Notes: generated by a model not told the origin, from the sequence alone. 64,000 nt of DNA from Diatrype stigma (GCA_022225965.2 JAKJXP020000051.1:124001-188000); one strand, 5' to 3'. Shown: positions 20,592 to 32,765, counted from the stretch's first letter. Translations and numbers: made by a program.

Positions 20592-22205
20592 TCACTTCCA
20601 TTCAACCACGATCAGCCACAGATTTGAGCCAGTTGGCTGCTTGGCCCACTTGAACTCAAAGTTGGGGCTGGCCTTCTTGATGAGCTCCTTCCAATCGTCC
20701 AGCTCGCGTTCATGAGAGTTCTGAATCTCCGTCATCGTAAGGTCCATGGATCTGGAAAGGGAAGTTATGTTAGCATGGGCCCAGAACATACACAAATATA
20801 TAAACCACGAACCTGAGGCGACTCTCCTGCCAGTTAGACATATTGCCTGGCTGAGGCAAGACATTGTCGTTGATGACGATCTTCGCCCCCGGCTTGAGGG
20901 CTGGAATAAGGTTCCGCAGGATCTGGATCGAATACTTGTCTGACCAGTTGTGGAAAATCCAACGGAAGAAGTAGACGTCGGCGCCCTGCACAGGCTGCTC
21001 CGTAAGGAAGTCGTGGACCGCAAACTGAACGCGGTCGGCTAGATCTTGAGGGACACTTTTTTGTGCCGCGGCTATGACCGGCTCCACGTCTTGGACAACA
21101 AACGACATGGACGGGTGCTTGCGCGCAATCGCAAAGCAGGCGAAGCCCTGAGAACCACCAACCTAATGCGATATATGATAAGTACCTAGGTATGTAGTGT
21201 TAAGGGTGAAGGGGGGCTAACTTACGTCTACCATCGTCCCCTCTCCCACATCGCCCCACGGGAAGTTATCCACGATATGGGATAACTCATACCCAGTTCC
21301 CTCGGTAAATGCCCTCATCGCATTTCCGAATCTGAAGGCTCGGTCTGGATTCTGCGCGAAGATCTCGTAGATTGACTTATCCGTCTGGTTGGCGACTGCG
21401 AACCCCTAGCAATATCAAGAAGACAAGATCAGCTGCATCTCTACCTGAGCTTATCGAAAATCATGACGAGACAGGATGTCTATCAGGATCTTGTGTTGCG
21501 TTGGTGCCATGAATAGCGAGGTCATCGGTCCCAAACTGGTAAATGAAAGAAAGGCATATCCATGCTTACCGTCTCGTTGGGCTCCTCAGACCCGGGGAAT
21601 TTCGCCATCGCATTACAGGTCTGGGCAGCGGCCTGCCATAAGTCATCGCAGCTTGCGGCGACCCAGTCATGGATCCCCTGGTCTTCAGCAAGTAAGCGGG
21701 ACACGGCGTTGTGAGAAATGACGCCTGGACGAGGCTCATGGAAAATCTTCCTGACGATGGCGTGGCGTATGATCCGGCGCACGATGCTCTCGCTAAGGCC
21801 AGTGGCAGCCGCGATTTCTCCAAATGTCGCCTCACTTCCAACAGGGAAGGAATGAGCCAATCCAAACCGTGTAATGGCTTGTTGGCTGATAAGCTCGTTG
21901 TGCTATGACGGTGTCGATATGTTGCTTCGTTCCAGCATGGCAGCCATAGGATTATATATACTTACAGAATAACTCATCAGATACTCCCTTGGGCCAAGTA
22001 CAAGCCGGCGGAGCTCCATAGTGTCATCGATGATGGCAACGCGAGCAGCCTCTACCTCCGTCTCATCTTTCGGGACTAGAGTGTCACGCGGTCCCTCGAC
22101 GTCGAAACTTGGTGATGGTAGATTTTTGGATGTTAGATAATTATCCAACTTCGTCGTATTGGCCGCAATTCTAGATGACAGCTCGAGAATACGAGAAGCA
22201 GACAT
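20592..22205 (-). CDS. SAM-dependent O-methyltransferase (plant/fungal COMT type)
   Basis: Five exons: 22205-21966, 21902-21570, 21405-21226, 21162-20813 and 20751-20592, giving 420 residues with all phases consistent. Introns are 63, 164, 63 and 61 nt, with donors GTAAGT, GTAAGC, GTAAGT and GTTCGT. Such enzymes methylate hydroxyl groups of small aromatic or polyketide metabolites in the cytosol. The N-terminal dimerisation/winged-helix part includes TFGEIAAATGLSESIVRRII (about 107-126). SAM motif I reads MVDVGGSQGF (about 249-258). VVQD (about 273-276) gives the acidic SAM-ribose position. The catalytic His is in FFRWIFHNWSD (His about 322), followed by LKPGAKIVINDNVLP. The final exon carries SMDLTMTEIQN and a beta-strand end. 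No polyketide synthase, NRPS, terpene cyclase, P450 or regulator is adjacent, so it is an orphan tailoring-type gene. Intron 3 contains a TACCTAGGTA copy. Confidence 0.92.
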
Positions 22206-25200
22206 GCTGGTGCAAATTGAGGGTTCGACTACCCAAATCCTACGTTCTGACTTTGTTATAGGGGTAGATTGAGTCAAGGTAAACACAAAGGGCGATAGAA
22301 ATGAGGAAACCTGGAAGGTGGACTACTGGACTACTTGGGTCTTTGTCATATGTTGAGAAGGATCTCTTGATTAACTAGCTATTGTGTAGCCTTCGCAGAT
22401 CAAAGTGAAGGCTGGCAGATGCTGGCCAACACCTTTTGCGATCCTGTGCCTTACTCGTCACCTTCCACCCGCATGAGATGTTGGCCACGATCTGGTTGGC
22501 GAAGGTGGCTTCGTGGGGCCGATTTGGATGTCGGTCGTCTACTTCGTATCTAAAGCCTCTAACCAATAACCAATAAGCCTACATGTACGAAGTACAAGCC
22601 TATATGCGGCAGAAGTTAGTCGTCTCTTTGCCGCACTATCTCGCACAGTCTGGCTGTCTGGGAAGGACCATGCATAACTTACCTAGGTATAAATTATGTT
22701 CTAGTCAGTTTCAGTGGTTATGCACACAGGCGGGTTTTATCGTACGAATCCTTCGTATAACAACCTACTCGGTATTTGACAAGCAGACAAGGAGAAAGCC
22801 ACGACCGCATTACTTCGTACCACGGGAGAGCCTGTTACGTACATACAATACCTAGGTACATACAGGTAGGTAGATACTGTGCCTACCTGGGTAGGTATGT
22901 AGGTACCTAGGTACATATAGGCTTTGGCGCAAGTCGGCGCGGGCGCGGGGGTGCCAACCGACTACGAAGTACGAAGTACCTACATACATACAACATACAT
23001 ACATACCTCCCTAAGGCGGCTGCTAGGGGTATTCGGTATGCCACTCATAAACCCCTCCCTATACCGAGGTTTAGAGACCCTCAAGAGTTCACAAACAAAG
23101 TTCCAACAATTATGTATCAACTTATCATTGCAATGGATCCACTGTGGACTTCATATGCATAATGACCGGAAATCCTTCTTCCTTGGACGCTGACGATTCG
23201 AGTCTTCGTTTGCGCCGAAGCATCACATTATGCTCTGGTTGTTCCTCGAAAGGTCCCGCTCAGCTGCCGGCAAAGACCCGTGGATATAGGGCAATGTCTA
23301 TCAGCTCGCCTTGCCATGTGACCGCCATGGCGACCTGCATAGTGCATACTATCCGACATGCCTAATTATACTCTATCGATATGGTGATCGATACGGTGTA
23401 GGGAACTGATGGGGCTTTAGGTTTTCGCGTGCCCCCCGCCACATTGAGGATCTGGAGATCCATCATTTACCGCATGTCGCAATAGCTGACAATAAGTTGT
23501 CTCATTTTACTACTACTATGTATAGTCTCTTGACTCATGGGGTATCCATTGCCTATTGCCTACCAAGTACCTACCTATGTACTATGTACACGCCAGCAGC
23601 TCGTTTCATCAGCTCGTAAAGGATGAGGAAAAGAAAGTATGCTCTCATGCATATCCATGCATAGCCAACTATGCATCTGGATAACTATTCCGAGGCGCGC
23701 CAGCCTCCAGGTCACCAGCTACTCTCTCCAGCCGCTGGGAAGACGCTGTACAGACAATGCCTACCAAGACATTGCGAGGCATGCTATGCAAACATCGAAC
23801 GCAACCTCGTCGGGTTCCAATTCGGGTTGAGAATCCGGATCGTCTATACACGCCATTGGACAACTGTAAGTTAGACGTGCTGGACGTGGTTTGTGCTTAC
23901 TCTTTTTAGTGGGCATATAGCCTGGATGCCTGGTGATACGTAATGAACTTCCAAGGTTGGAATTTCTCAACGGCGGCGGGCGACTAGCATTTCGTATTTT
24001 GCAATGCCCAACCTCGAATCCTGGGGTGTATGCTTGGTATGCAGGACGACAACCTGGCGCAAGCTGGAGGATGAAGGGTCTACTCACTATACTACTCACT
24101 ATACGCAGTATGATCTGCCATTTCGGTTCCTGATGGCTGGGTCGGTCAAGCCACGTGTTGTGTAACACAGTAACACAGAATGCTCTGCTTGGCTCCCTTC
24201 CTGTCTGCTGTTTCTGTGCACTCACTACCTAGACACGTTAGTCTTTGTAAGAAGAACCTGTATATGGCGATGGCATATGCGAGGAGTTGAAGGTTCCATG
24301 CAAACCCCTCAGCCCCTCTCGCGTCTCGATGGATACTTCGCTCGTGGGATTCACGCGTTTGTTCTGCCGGTCAGTCGGGGAAGGAGGAAGGACATGCGCA
24401 TTTGGCACAAGGGTAGGGGCCCCACGGCGAGTCCCACGGCTCTCACGGTCCTTGAAAGGGATCGGGTATATCCTCGAGTGCCGCTTACAGGCCGCTTACA
24501 GGCCTGGACTTCCGCTTTGGGGCCACTGAAGAAATGCGCAGGCCCACCGGCCGGTGGAAAATGGATCGCCATTATCATAAGAACGCATATTATACATATA
24601 TGCACACTTTGTCACATGCAACAACGAGCACTAGCCAGCCTCCTACTGACCAGGTCGTACTTCGTAGGTGAGCAAGATGTTGGTGGTACATAGTCAGATA
24701 TCAACTACGTACACCGTCGACTGAAAAAGCTCAGAATGCTCAGCAAGAATGCTCAGCGGATGCAGAGATATTCGCTTTCTACGACGGAGGAACCTACTAA
24801 CTACATACGTACCTACTAACTAACCGGTTGTTGGGTTTCGGAAACCACATCTATCATATATATAGTATGATCTATGTACCAAGCATATCCCATTCCAGAT
24901 TCCTAGACTCTAGACAAGCCGCTCTAGACTTAACCCAAGCCTGGCTAGACACCGTTAGCCTATTCCAAGCTTGCCAGGTTCGCTCTGCTCCACGATGGAT
25001 GGGGTCACCGGGGAGTGAATTTTACTACTCGCTAGCCGTGCCAACTAGCTAGATTCAGAAAAAAGGAAATAAACCGAGATCCCGGCAAGGAGCTCCCAGT
25101 ACCAGACATCAGGGTCCGCTCCACTTCAACGAAGCAGTCGACGTTTGTCCTGCGTTGTCCTGCGAGCAGTAGGGGCAGTAGGGGCAGCAGGGCCCATCCC

Positions 25201-26580
25201 GTCAAGAGAACGGCCGATATACACGCAACCGCAAGAGCCAACATGAGCCCAGTGAACCTCTCCTCCCCTAGGGTGTGGGGCTGCATCTCGTCGGTTCCTG
25301 CATAGCGGCTTGTATCCAAGACAGCTCCCTTTCCCCCAGAAAAGTATCCCAACGCTTACTTCGGACTTGTTATTCGAAGGCCAGGTAGAGCTCTCTGTCC
25401 TCAGATCCAGCGTTTATGAACCGTTCTGCTTCGTTGACGGTCATAAACTGACGACAGTCTGCTAGGAATAAATTTTGGCGACAGCTCGTTATGCTGAAAC
25501 ATTGACTAGTTCGCGTTGTACCTTGCATAAGTGGCATCCTAGACGACTCTAGCTTCAACCCGTCTGAATTTACTTCGCATCTCCAGCTAACGTCAACATC
25601 AACAACAAACAACATCGTCTACTCCCATATCATCTCGGAAACCAGCACGTGTGCTACGGAAGCTTCGAACGTCGGTGCATAGCATATACGGGTCGGAAAC
25701 ACGAAGACAGCTCACCAGCTGAAAGTCGCGGTCCGGATCGATAGAATATAGCATAGGCTACGCAACGGGACTCCACGTTGATGTCATTTCGGGTCGACAA
25801 CTTCCAAGCAACAAGCCATTGAGGGAAGTCGCTATTACTACCAAGTAGAGCAATCGTCAGTATCTATACTCGAATACGAAGCTCTCCCGGCGGACCAATT
25901 GCTTCGCTGCACTTGGAATATCATATACGAAGGAGGCTTCAGAAGCAGGAGTGCACTCAACCCTAGGTAAGTGGCCAGGGAGGTTCTTTACTGCTCATTC
26001 GGACCTATCTTTATCTTCCATGCAAGTCGAACTGTACCCGTCCGTTACGGGTACTTGCTCGATTTTCCAGAGCTCAAGTCATGAAGCTGGCATTGTAGCT
26101 GAAAGACGCCATTATCGTCTGCAGTGTAACGCGGGAACCAACCACCATTCGTTCCTGACGTTGTTCTATTGATGACTGCGGCATTGAGGCGAGTTGCTAT
26201 CAGGAAATTATCGATGTAGTTTGTCGTGTATTGAATGCAGCTCTCGGCGCCGTTTGTCCCAACCCTGCCCTGAGCTATGTTTTATACCCCTGATCGCATG
26301 CATGGCAGAAGTTCTTGTCAACGTTCAACCCCACGTCCTATGCTGTCCCTGGTATGCTAATATCTAATCAGCTTTTGTTTAAGTTAACAGCCTCTGCAAT
26401 AAAAACCCCGGCTTGTCCACGCTTAATCGGGACTCTAGAACCTGCCCTTAGTGTTGACAGAACGTTTTATAAAGCTTGAAAACCGCACGGGTCCATGACG
26501 CAGTCCTAGAACTCATCTCAACTCAACATCGTTCATACATTCAGGAACAGGTGGTGAATTAGCTGGACGCTTTTCGAAGT
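22206..26580. other. Gene-poor region downstream of the CRIB gene side, upstream of the O-methyltransferase
   Basis: About 4.4 kb. The left 800 bases hold a dense cluster of TACGAAGTA and TACCTAGGTA words. Near 24483-24503 a CCGCTTACAGG unit is duplicated. Minus-strand open frames at 25370-25615 and 25032-25352 show some coding-like stretches, one with a hydrophobic segment, but no domain or splice model holds up. I cannot support a gene here. Confidence 0.45.
22540..22978. repeat. Cluster of TACGAAGTA and TACCTAGGTA motifs
   Basis: Within 440 bases there are five TACGAAGTA words in either orientation (22540, 22586, 22811, 22963, 22970) and three TACCTAGGTA palindromes (22680, 22849, 22904), with GTAGGTAGGTA-type filler between. 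This lies 335 bases and more upstream of the O-methyltransferase start codon. It is the densest such cluster in the window. Confidence 0.85.
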
Positions 26581-26901
26581 TCAGTTCAGCTCGATTTCAC
26601 TCGCTCGAAAAAGCCGGGTGCTATCATTATTGATCAACAGGGTCCTCGTCTTGCCTGAGTCAAGATCGGCAGTGATATCCTTATTCTCGGGTCTGATCAG
26701 AGCTGGGGCACCGCCTGACTTCAGCACAATTGCCTTGTCTTTCTGCTCAAGTAATCGGCGACTCGCGGATACGATCTCTACGAAGACCAAGAAGAAATTA
26801 CCTTCGGTCAGATAAGCATACTTTAACGGGTCAGGATTACTGTCCCCGTCCCAGTCCAGAGTGACCCCTGCCCCGTCGTTGATTCCCATCCTGGACGACA
26901 T
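26581..26901 (-). CDS. Doubtful small hypothetical protein
   Basis: An uninterrupted 106-residue frame from ATG at 26901 to TGA at 26581. I do not recognise it. It opens MSSRMGINDGAG, then an Asp-rich DWDGDSNPDP stretch, and has alternating hydrophobic and polar residues afterwards that look like beta strands. There is no signal peptide or membrane segment. If real it would share the 306-bp upstream region with the CRIB gene. It could equally be a remnant of a longer gene or a chance frame. Confidence is low. Confidence 0.25.
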   Translation of the reverse strand: MSSRMGINDGAGVTLDWDGDSNPDPLKYAYLTEGNFFLVFVEIVSASRRLLEQKDKAIVLKSGGAPALIRPENKDITADLDSGKTRTLLINNDSTRLFRASEIELN

Positions 26902-27207
26902 GCATGACAGTCTAAATTGTGACAAGGATTATCCACCATTCCCATCGCGTCATTGACCCTTGGCTTCTCATTCCCTCCGCATTTTGTTTATTATTTCCTA
27001 GCGACAAACCTGTCACCTCTCGTGCAACCTTTCGTGGTAGTTCTTGTGTTGCTTTAACTACCATCTTTGGGACGCGAAATACCACGCCTCCCCAAAGGTT
27101 GAGGGGCCACATCAAGAAGGCATAGAACACCAGGCGACGGCCTTGGTATCGTCAAGAGACGATACTGCAACGCCCCCGGCCAGGTCGCCTAATTGGCCCA
27201 GCTCAAC
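26902..27207. promoter_or_regulatory. Upstream region of the CRIB-domain gene
   Basis: This 306-bp interval precedes the CRIB start codon. The CRIB frame is closed upstream by TAA at about 27190, so the ATG at 27208 is the first possible start without an upstream exon. No recognised element is seen. Confidence 0.4.
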
Positions 27208-29688
27208 ATGCATTCACTAAACTCGGCTGGCAAGGGTGGCCGGCGGAACGCCGCAACGGAAAACTCAACGACCATCGCATCTCCGCCCATCTCGCCACGC
27301 CGAACGCTGCATCATGCTGGTCGCGGTAGGCATGACTTCCTAGAGTCTACGATCGATGATCCGCCGTCGCCCGACCGCTTGCGAGCAGACAGCAGACAAG
27401 CAAGGAAGGGTTCGGTCGCAGATAAGCACAGCAGCCAATTGACAATATCTTCGGGTTCGTCATGGGATAACAGCATAGAAGAGCCGCCCATATCAAGGCG
27501 GTCGTCCCAGCGCTCCATCAGCAGCAATATACCGTTACCACAGGACCGACCTGACAGTCTGATGGTCTTTGGAAAGTCCATATTTAGCCGCAAGGGCAAG
27601 GGTCGAAGGGATATCAGCGACCCTAACCCTTCTACTAATTCATTAAATTCCCCTGGAGTGGTCACCGACCCTATGCCTACTCCCAAGGAGCAACGCTCCA
27701 TGGCAGCGCTATTTTCACGACGTAAATCCATGAAAGGGACGGAGACTATGCCAGCACAACAGAAGAAAGTACAGATCTCGGAGCCTTACAACTTCCAGCA
27801 TTTGACACACACCCTCAAGGACAATCTTCCGAACTTAGAGCGGACCACGCGTATGGACTTGGTTTCCGAGTTCTCGTGTATCCGTGCAGGTCAAAAACCG
27901 CATGGTTCCCTGAAAGGCATCCAAGCTGATGATATACAATATCAACGTCTCTCTTCGGAGCTCTATATCGAAGGTTTTGAACCCGAACTTGATCAGGCAC
28001 AGCTACAGCAAGACCTCCCAAACACACACGCCTCATATAGGGACAGCTTTCTGCCACGGATTCGCCCGATCAGCTCACTAGAGGATACTCTCTTGGCGCC
28101 CTTCACACCGCCAGCAGGATCAGGACCAGCATTAGCATCAGCGCCAACGCCAGCACCGGCAGCACCACGGGTATCAGGTCGTAAGACAACGCGTCTGGAC
28201 AACTTTGAACTATTACCATCTGCCGACCCAGATCGTCTAGCTCCGGTTCCTGGACCACCGCGCCGCCAATCCGAACCACACATACATATGACATCAAGAC
28301 ACACCGAATCGCCGGATCCTTCTTGCGGCGTCACTGCGCTCGACGATGCTGCATGGCCTCTTTCAGCGAATGCCATGGCCTCTTTACCTGAACTTCCAGA
28401 AGAGGAAGAAGCTCATGCAACAGCTAGGGAGCCTCCAAGCAGGCCTACCCATAAGAGGACCTCGTTGAGAGGTAGCGTATCTGTTCCAGCCTTGCACCAG
28501 TTCTCTATGTCTCAGTCTCCACCAGCCCAGGTCACATCACAGCGGGCGCCGAGCGACGCTTCAGACACGCTAGGTGAATTCGACCTCGTTACAATACAGC
28601 AGCCACGCCAGGCTAGCGTTGCTAACGAGCAGATGTTCGGCGAGTCTCTTTGTGACAACTGGGAGGATGACATTGATTATTGCTACGATCATGCCGCGGA
28701 AGCAGATTGCGATTTTGCCTGGGAACGGGCTTCGGGCGAAGTGCAGCGGGAGATAAAATGGGAAAAACAGCCAGCTGTGGACTATAGGATTAGTTCCATC
28801 AATAGTCCCGGCTGCTTTTCGCCAGATGTCTTGTCCCCTCGCACCTCCCAGTTCCCTACTAATATCCGGAACCCCGTTCCTCAAGTGCCGAATACAACCC
28901 AGCCAACATCAGCGACGCCGGCAACAGCTGCGGCTCCGGTGACTTCGAATTTCTCACTGCCTCAGCGTGCGCACAACCGAGCACTATCCCGCTCAGATAG
29001 CTTCCGTGAACGAGCTCGAGGACTTAGCGTGTCGCCCACATTCTTGATCTCCCCCGAAAATCCACAGCAAATTCCCGAGGACGACGGAAAGGAGGAGCCG
29101 CAACCCTACGACGACGACGACGACGATAGTAGTGATGATGAAGACTTCTTGACGCACCTGCCTAGTAACGGACCCGGCTTGCAGTTTGACAAGAAGACCA
29201 TACTATTGCATGCGCGCTCTAGTGCCTCCACTGATCTTTCGGCTTACTCTGAGCATTCCCTCTCCTCGAGTCGCCACAAGTCCAACGCATCTATCAACAC
29301 TGCTTTGACGGGATGGACGACCAACAGCACGTGCGCTAGCCTCGACGGCTGGCAAGCGAACTGGGAGACATCGCAGCCTACCTCGCAACCTCCCATCGCT
29401 GTCAACGATGAGGACCCGACAGTGATGGTGAAGAATGAGGATAGCATTGTGCCCTCGGCCGAGTCTACCAGGCCAACATCTCGCGACCGTGGTGGCCATG
29501 AACGACATAGGTCCGATGCCGATCTCCTTTCGAAGGCCTGTGCTGCTGCTGCCGGTACCGATATTCCCCCAGACACTAAAGAGGTTCCCCCCAAAGCTAG
29601 AAGACGAGCGAGGACTACCAGCAGAAGCCATAACTCGCCCCAACTGGCCTTGTTCCCCCACGTACCCTCGAGCACTCGACGAGCTTAG
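27208..29688 (+). CDS. CRIB-domain protein, probable Cdc42/Rac effector
   Basis: Single exon, 826 residues. A CRIB motif, ISEPYNFQHLTH, lies at about 188-199, fitting the I-S-x-P-x(2-4)-F-x-H-x(2)-H consensus by which effectors bind GTP-loaded Cdc42 or Rac. There is no kinase domain, so this is not a PAK; it resembles stand-alone fungal CRIB proteins acting in polarity and septin organisation (Gic-like role, inferred). The rest is predicted disordered: many Ser/Pro/Arg stretches with possible phosphosites (RRSSQRS, RRKS), an Ala/Pro repeat near 310-322, an acidic run DDDDDDSSDDEDF near 638-650, and a basic C-terminus with KARRRARTTSR. The gene is intronless with moderate GC. First ATG after an in-frame stop is chosen as start. 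Followed by 4.7 kb without genes. Confidence 0.75.
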   Translation: MHSLNSAGKGGRRNAATENSTTIASPPISPRRTLHHAGRGRHDFLESTIDDPPSPDRLRADSRQARKGSVADKHSSQLTISSGSSWDNSIEEPPISRRSSQRSISSNIPLPQDRPDSLMVFGKSIFSRKGKGRRDISDPNPSTNSLNSPGVVTDPMPTPKEQRSMAALFSRRKSMKGTETMPAQQKKVQISEPYNFQHLTHTLKDNLPNLERTTRMDLVSEFSCIRAGQKPHGSLKGIQADDIQYQRLSSELYIEGFEPELDQAQLQQDLPNTHASYRDSFLPRIRPISSLEDTLLAPFTPPAGSGPALASAPTPAPAAPRVSGRKTTRLDNFELLPSADPDRLAPVPGPPRRQSEPHIHMTSRHTESPDPSCGVTALDDAAWPLSANAMASLPELPEEEEAHATAREPPSRPTHKRTSLRGSVSVPALHQFSMSQSPPAQVTSQRAPSDASDTLGEFDLVTIQQPRQASVANEQMFGESLCDNWEDDIDYCYDHAAEADCDFAWERASGEVQREIKWEKQPAVDYRISSINSPGCFSPDVLSPRTSQFPTNIRNPVPQVPNTTQPTSATPATAAAPVTSNFSLPQRAHNRALSRSDSFRERARGLSVSPTFLISPENPQQIPEDDGKEEPQPYDDDDDDSSDDEDFLTHLPSNGPGLQFDKKTILLHARSSASTDLSAYSEHSLSSSRHKSNASINTALTGWTTNSTCASLDGWQANWETSQPTSQPPIAVNDEDPTVMVKNEDSIVPSAESTRPTSRDRGGHERHRSDADLLSKACAAAAGTDIPPDTKEVPPKARRRARTTSRSHNSPQLALFPHVPSSTRRA

Positions 29689-30980
29689 ACGCCCAAGTCC
29701 TATAACACCGATTATTTTATTTGTTTGGAACATAGATAGACGACGCGCTGGATGCGCTATAATGCTGTGGTCGTCACCTGTTAATCTTATTTCCTTGGAG
29801 CCAACAAGACGCGACTCAGGAGACAGCACCATCGTACGATACAAGTCATATTCCTATGCATAATCTTACGCCCCAGTCTGTGGTATCCGTCAACCATTTC
29901 AACTCTTTGTATCGGGACACTTTCTACATATGACCACTTTTCTTTCTTTCTTTCTTTGGCGTCATTGCGGGTCATTTCGGCAGCATTGGGTAATCCGAAC
30001 AGGAGGAGGGGGGATAGCGAACAGCCAAAAAGTTCAGGTGTCACTACTGTGCATTGTGCAATTCATCATAGACGGGACGGGGGCCGGCGACATCGTTGGG
30101 TGTTTTTCTAATAGTTTTTCACTTTGGCTTCAATGACGATGTATGATGGGAATGGGATGTGCAAAACATCAAAACCTTGTAAATTTTGCGTGTTGGTCGC
30201 ATGGACGTGACGCGGCGGGAGGTGCGCGTGCGCATGCGCGTTGCTATATATACTATACTATAAACCCTTTTGTATAATTCTGACGGGTAGAAATAGGGAG
30301 GAGAGAAGACAAGACATGGTTTTAAGCTACTACATAGCCTATTACCTACCATGTATGACAATTGCCTATAAAACAATATAACAAGATTTGCGTGGCAGAT
30401 CGATCGAGCCTTCTTTCGTGGCAACATGGACTACATAGCTGTGAATGAGAGTGAGCCTCTGCGTCTGCCCGGCAACGAGACGTCCCTTGGCGCCTCGTGC
30501 TTTTTTCTCGCTGATATTGCCGGAGAGATAGATGCGCTCTTCGTTTATGTCGTGCCGAAGAAAGCGACAATAAAGTTATTTTAAGCACCGCCCGCAGATA
30601 TCAGGCTGGTAGATGGTGGTGTTCAAACCTCGAGTTGTTATAGCTAGGGTGATCTGCAGGCGCCCGCATGAGCTCTGGATTTTGCTTTTTTCACCTTCCC
30701 TTCTTTTTCTTCCAGTTGTTGATTACTTACGCGTGGCCAGGAAGCACGCCAGCTTGGTTATGTAGTCATCGCCCGCTGTCATAGGCTCTCTCCCCGCTCC
30801 TGTTTCTCCGTCCTTCCTGCATCGTCTCTGCTTCCTTTCCTTATCTTTATTTCTAGGACTATCTCATTTCTATTTCTTGTCCCCCCTCCTCGGTCTTTCT
30901 TTCTTCCCACCAGTCATGGCATGGCTTCCTAAGGTGTGCTCCGAAGAAAGCCGAATCCAGTTTTTTCCCCTTCTTTCTTT

Positions 30981-30996
30981 CGTGGGTTAACCCACG
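30981..30996. repeat. 16-bp perfect palindrome
   Basis: CGTGGGTTAACCCACG is identical to its reverse complement. It lies in non-coding DNA, about 3.4 kb upstream of the bHLH start. Confidence 0.9.
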
Positions 30997-32270
30997 CACG
31001 CACTCACAGCTCACGCCATTCCAGGCGATACGATATATGTGTATGCTTGCGATTACCATAAATAATAAGACGCGCCGTTATGGGAGCGGGGAAACTTTCG
31101 AGAAAAAGAATAAAATAGGGGTCCGAGAAACGTCCATCGGACATTCAAGTAGGTAGACAGACATCGAGATTGGTGGCGATGTCGGCACGAAGTACGTCGA
31201 GTAACTGCTCGGACGCAGTAGGGTATCATCATAGCCCTTTCCTTCTTCCGGCGAAATAAATGCCGGTAGATTGATTTGATGATGTTTCCGTCTCAAAAGA
31301 TACGAGGAGTCGCTTTTCATCGGAGTCGGGACCAGCTCTCACCTTTCGGATCTACCAGGCAACTACCACGAGAACCAACCATGCCACTGTAGTCAAGGGA
31401 CTTGATTTTAAAGATCTTACCGTCGATCGTACCCACGGAAGGCCTTGGCGTCCCGTGTCTCGCGCGCAGTCCAGACAACCCCTTTTTACCATTGACCCGG
31501 TAATCATTCAGGGATCATATGGCTATAGGGCTTTTCCTGGATAGGGCTCCCTCTTACATTGGCTCGTGTGGAAGCTAGCTTTCCCTGGTGGTCTTATTTT
31601 GGTCTTCGTATGGGGGGATCAGGTACTACTACTGTGGGATGCGAAAGGCCAGGACCGTGTAGCCAGCCAATAGGCTTTCTAGCCAACTGACACCTCTCGG
31701 GGATGAAACATTCATAGGAACTACCAAGAAGGACCTCGAGAGACTGTAACACGCGTGGCGAGCCATGCAATGCAACCCAACGGCTGCGCCCAGGAAGAAG
31801 CATGTCTCTCCCCTTCTTGCCCGCTTTTTAGAAACAAGCCACACTCTTTTATAGTATACCGGGGCAGACAGGGAAGTAGACATACCGGCAGGCAAGCACA
31901 CAGGCAAGCAGGCAGGTCAAGACAGCGGCAGTCGTGTGGGTGGGATTCTGGGTTTTGCATGGGGATGGGAAGAAGGACCCCGGGGAAGCCACCCTGCAGC
32001 TATCCCGCACAGTTTCTGATGGGACGCGGCTTATCACATCGCACGGGAGCATCAATCAACGAAGAAACAAATTCCGCCCGTTGCCCATCGGATGGCGGCC
32101 TCTTCCTGTGGCTGGCTGGCCGTATTCTCTCCTGTCTTTGCTCGAGTCTGTAAGCGGTTCCCGTTGGAGACGCCTCGGTTTCACGGAAACTCGAGAAGGG
32201 AAAGGGAAAAGAAATGAAGGGAAAGCAGCGGCAAGGTGATGAAAAGGAAGGAAAGGAAGTGACCCCAAAC

Positions 32271-32295
32271 CTTGCCTTGCCTTGCCTTGCCTTGC
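32271..32295. repeat. (CTTGC)5 pentanucleotide repeat
   Basis: Five exact CTTGC units in the spacer upstream of the bHLH gene. Confidence 0.95.
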
Positions 32296-32738
32296 CTGCA
32301 TCAAGCATAGCATGATGCAACGGACATCGGCCGGACGTAGGTACCCACGCAACAACGACCACCTTTGGGCTTTGAGGCGGCAACATCGGATGAATTTGTA
32401 AAAGCTTGATAATTGTCCTCTGGCAGAGACGGGATAGATTCCTTCTAGGAACTCACCGGACGAGAAAGAGGCGACGCCATATCAGATGTCGATTCCTTTC
32501 TTTGGAACCTTTTATTATTTTTGCTTTTGCCTGTTCTTCAACGTCGGGGGGTGGTGGTGGCGGTGGCTTGCCATAGCCAGGGACTCAGCCTGTAATGTAT
32601 CGTCGCCTTTCAAGCCATCTCTAGTGCCAGGAATGCTCGTAGCAAGGTAGGAGCAAGTAGGCTGGTCATTAGATGAATCACTATGCGAGAGCCGCAGGAG
32701 CAATAGTAACACGGACGACAACACGGGACGTTGTTATT

Positions 32739-32765
32739 GTCGTTGTCGTCGTCGTCGTCGTCGGC
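32739..32765. repeat. TCG trinucleotide microsatellite
   Basis: An interrupted (GTC)n run. On translation it gives polyvaline or polythreonine in chance frames, which explains the low-complexity open frames in this area. Confidence 0.9.

Noticed and set aside
20592..22205. Secondary-metabolite cluster around the O-methyltransferase
   Set aside because: No backbone or other tailoring enzyme is present within the window on either side.
23761..24225. 154-codon minus-strand frame near a TCTAAC-TTACAG acceptor-like site
   Set aside because: The implied intron would be only about 37 nt and spliced forms stop at once; no domain.
25032..25615. Two adjacent minus-strand open frames, one with a hydrophobic segment
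   Set aside because: The upper frame ends in a stop before any plausible junction, the lower has no ATG at its start; no joined model is convincing.
30731..30782. Putative first exon (MTAGDDYITKLACFLAT) with a GTAAGT donor on the minus strand
   Set aside because: Downstream acceptors give only short tails with no recognised family; not enough to call a gene.
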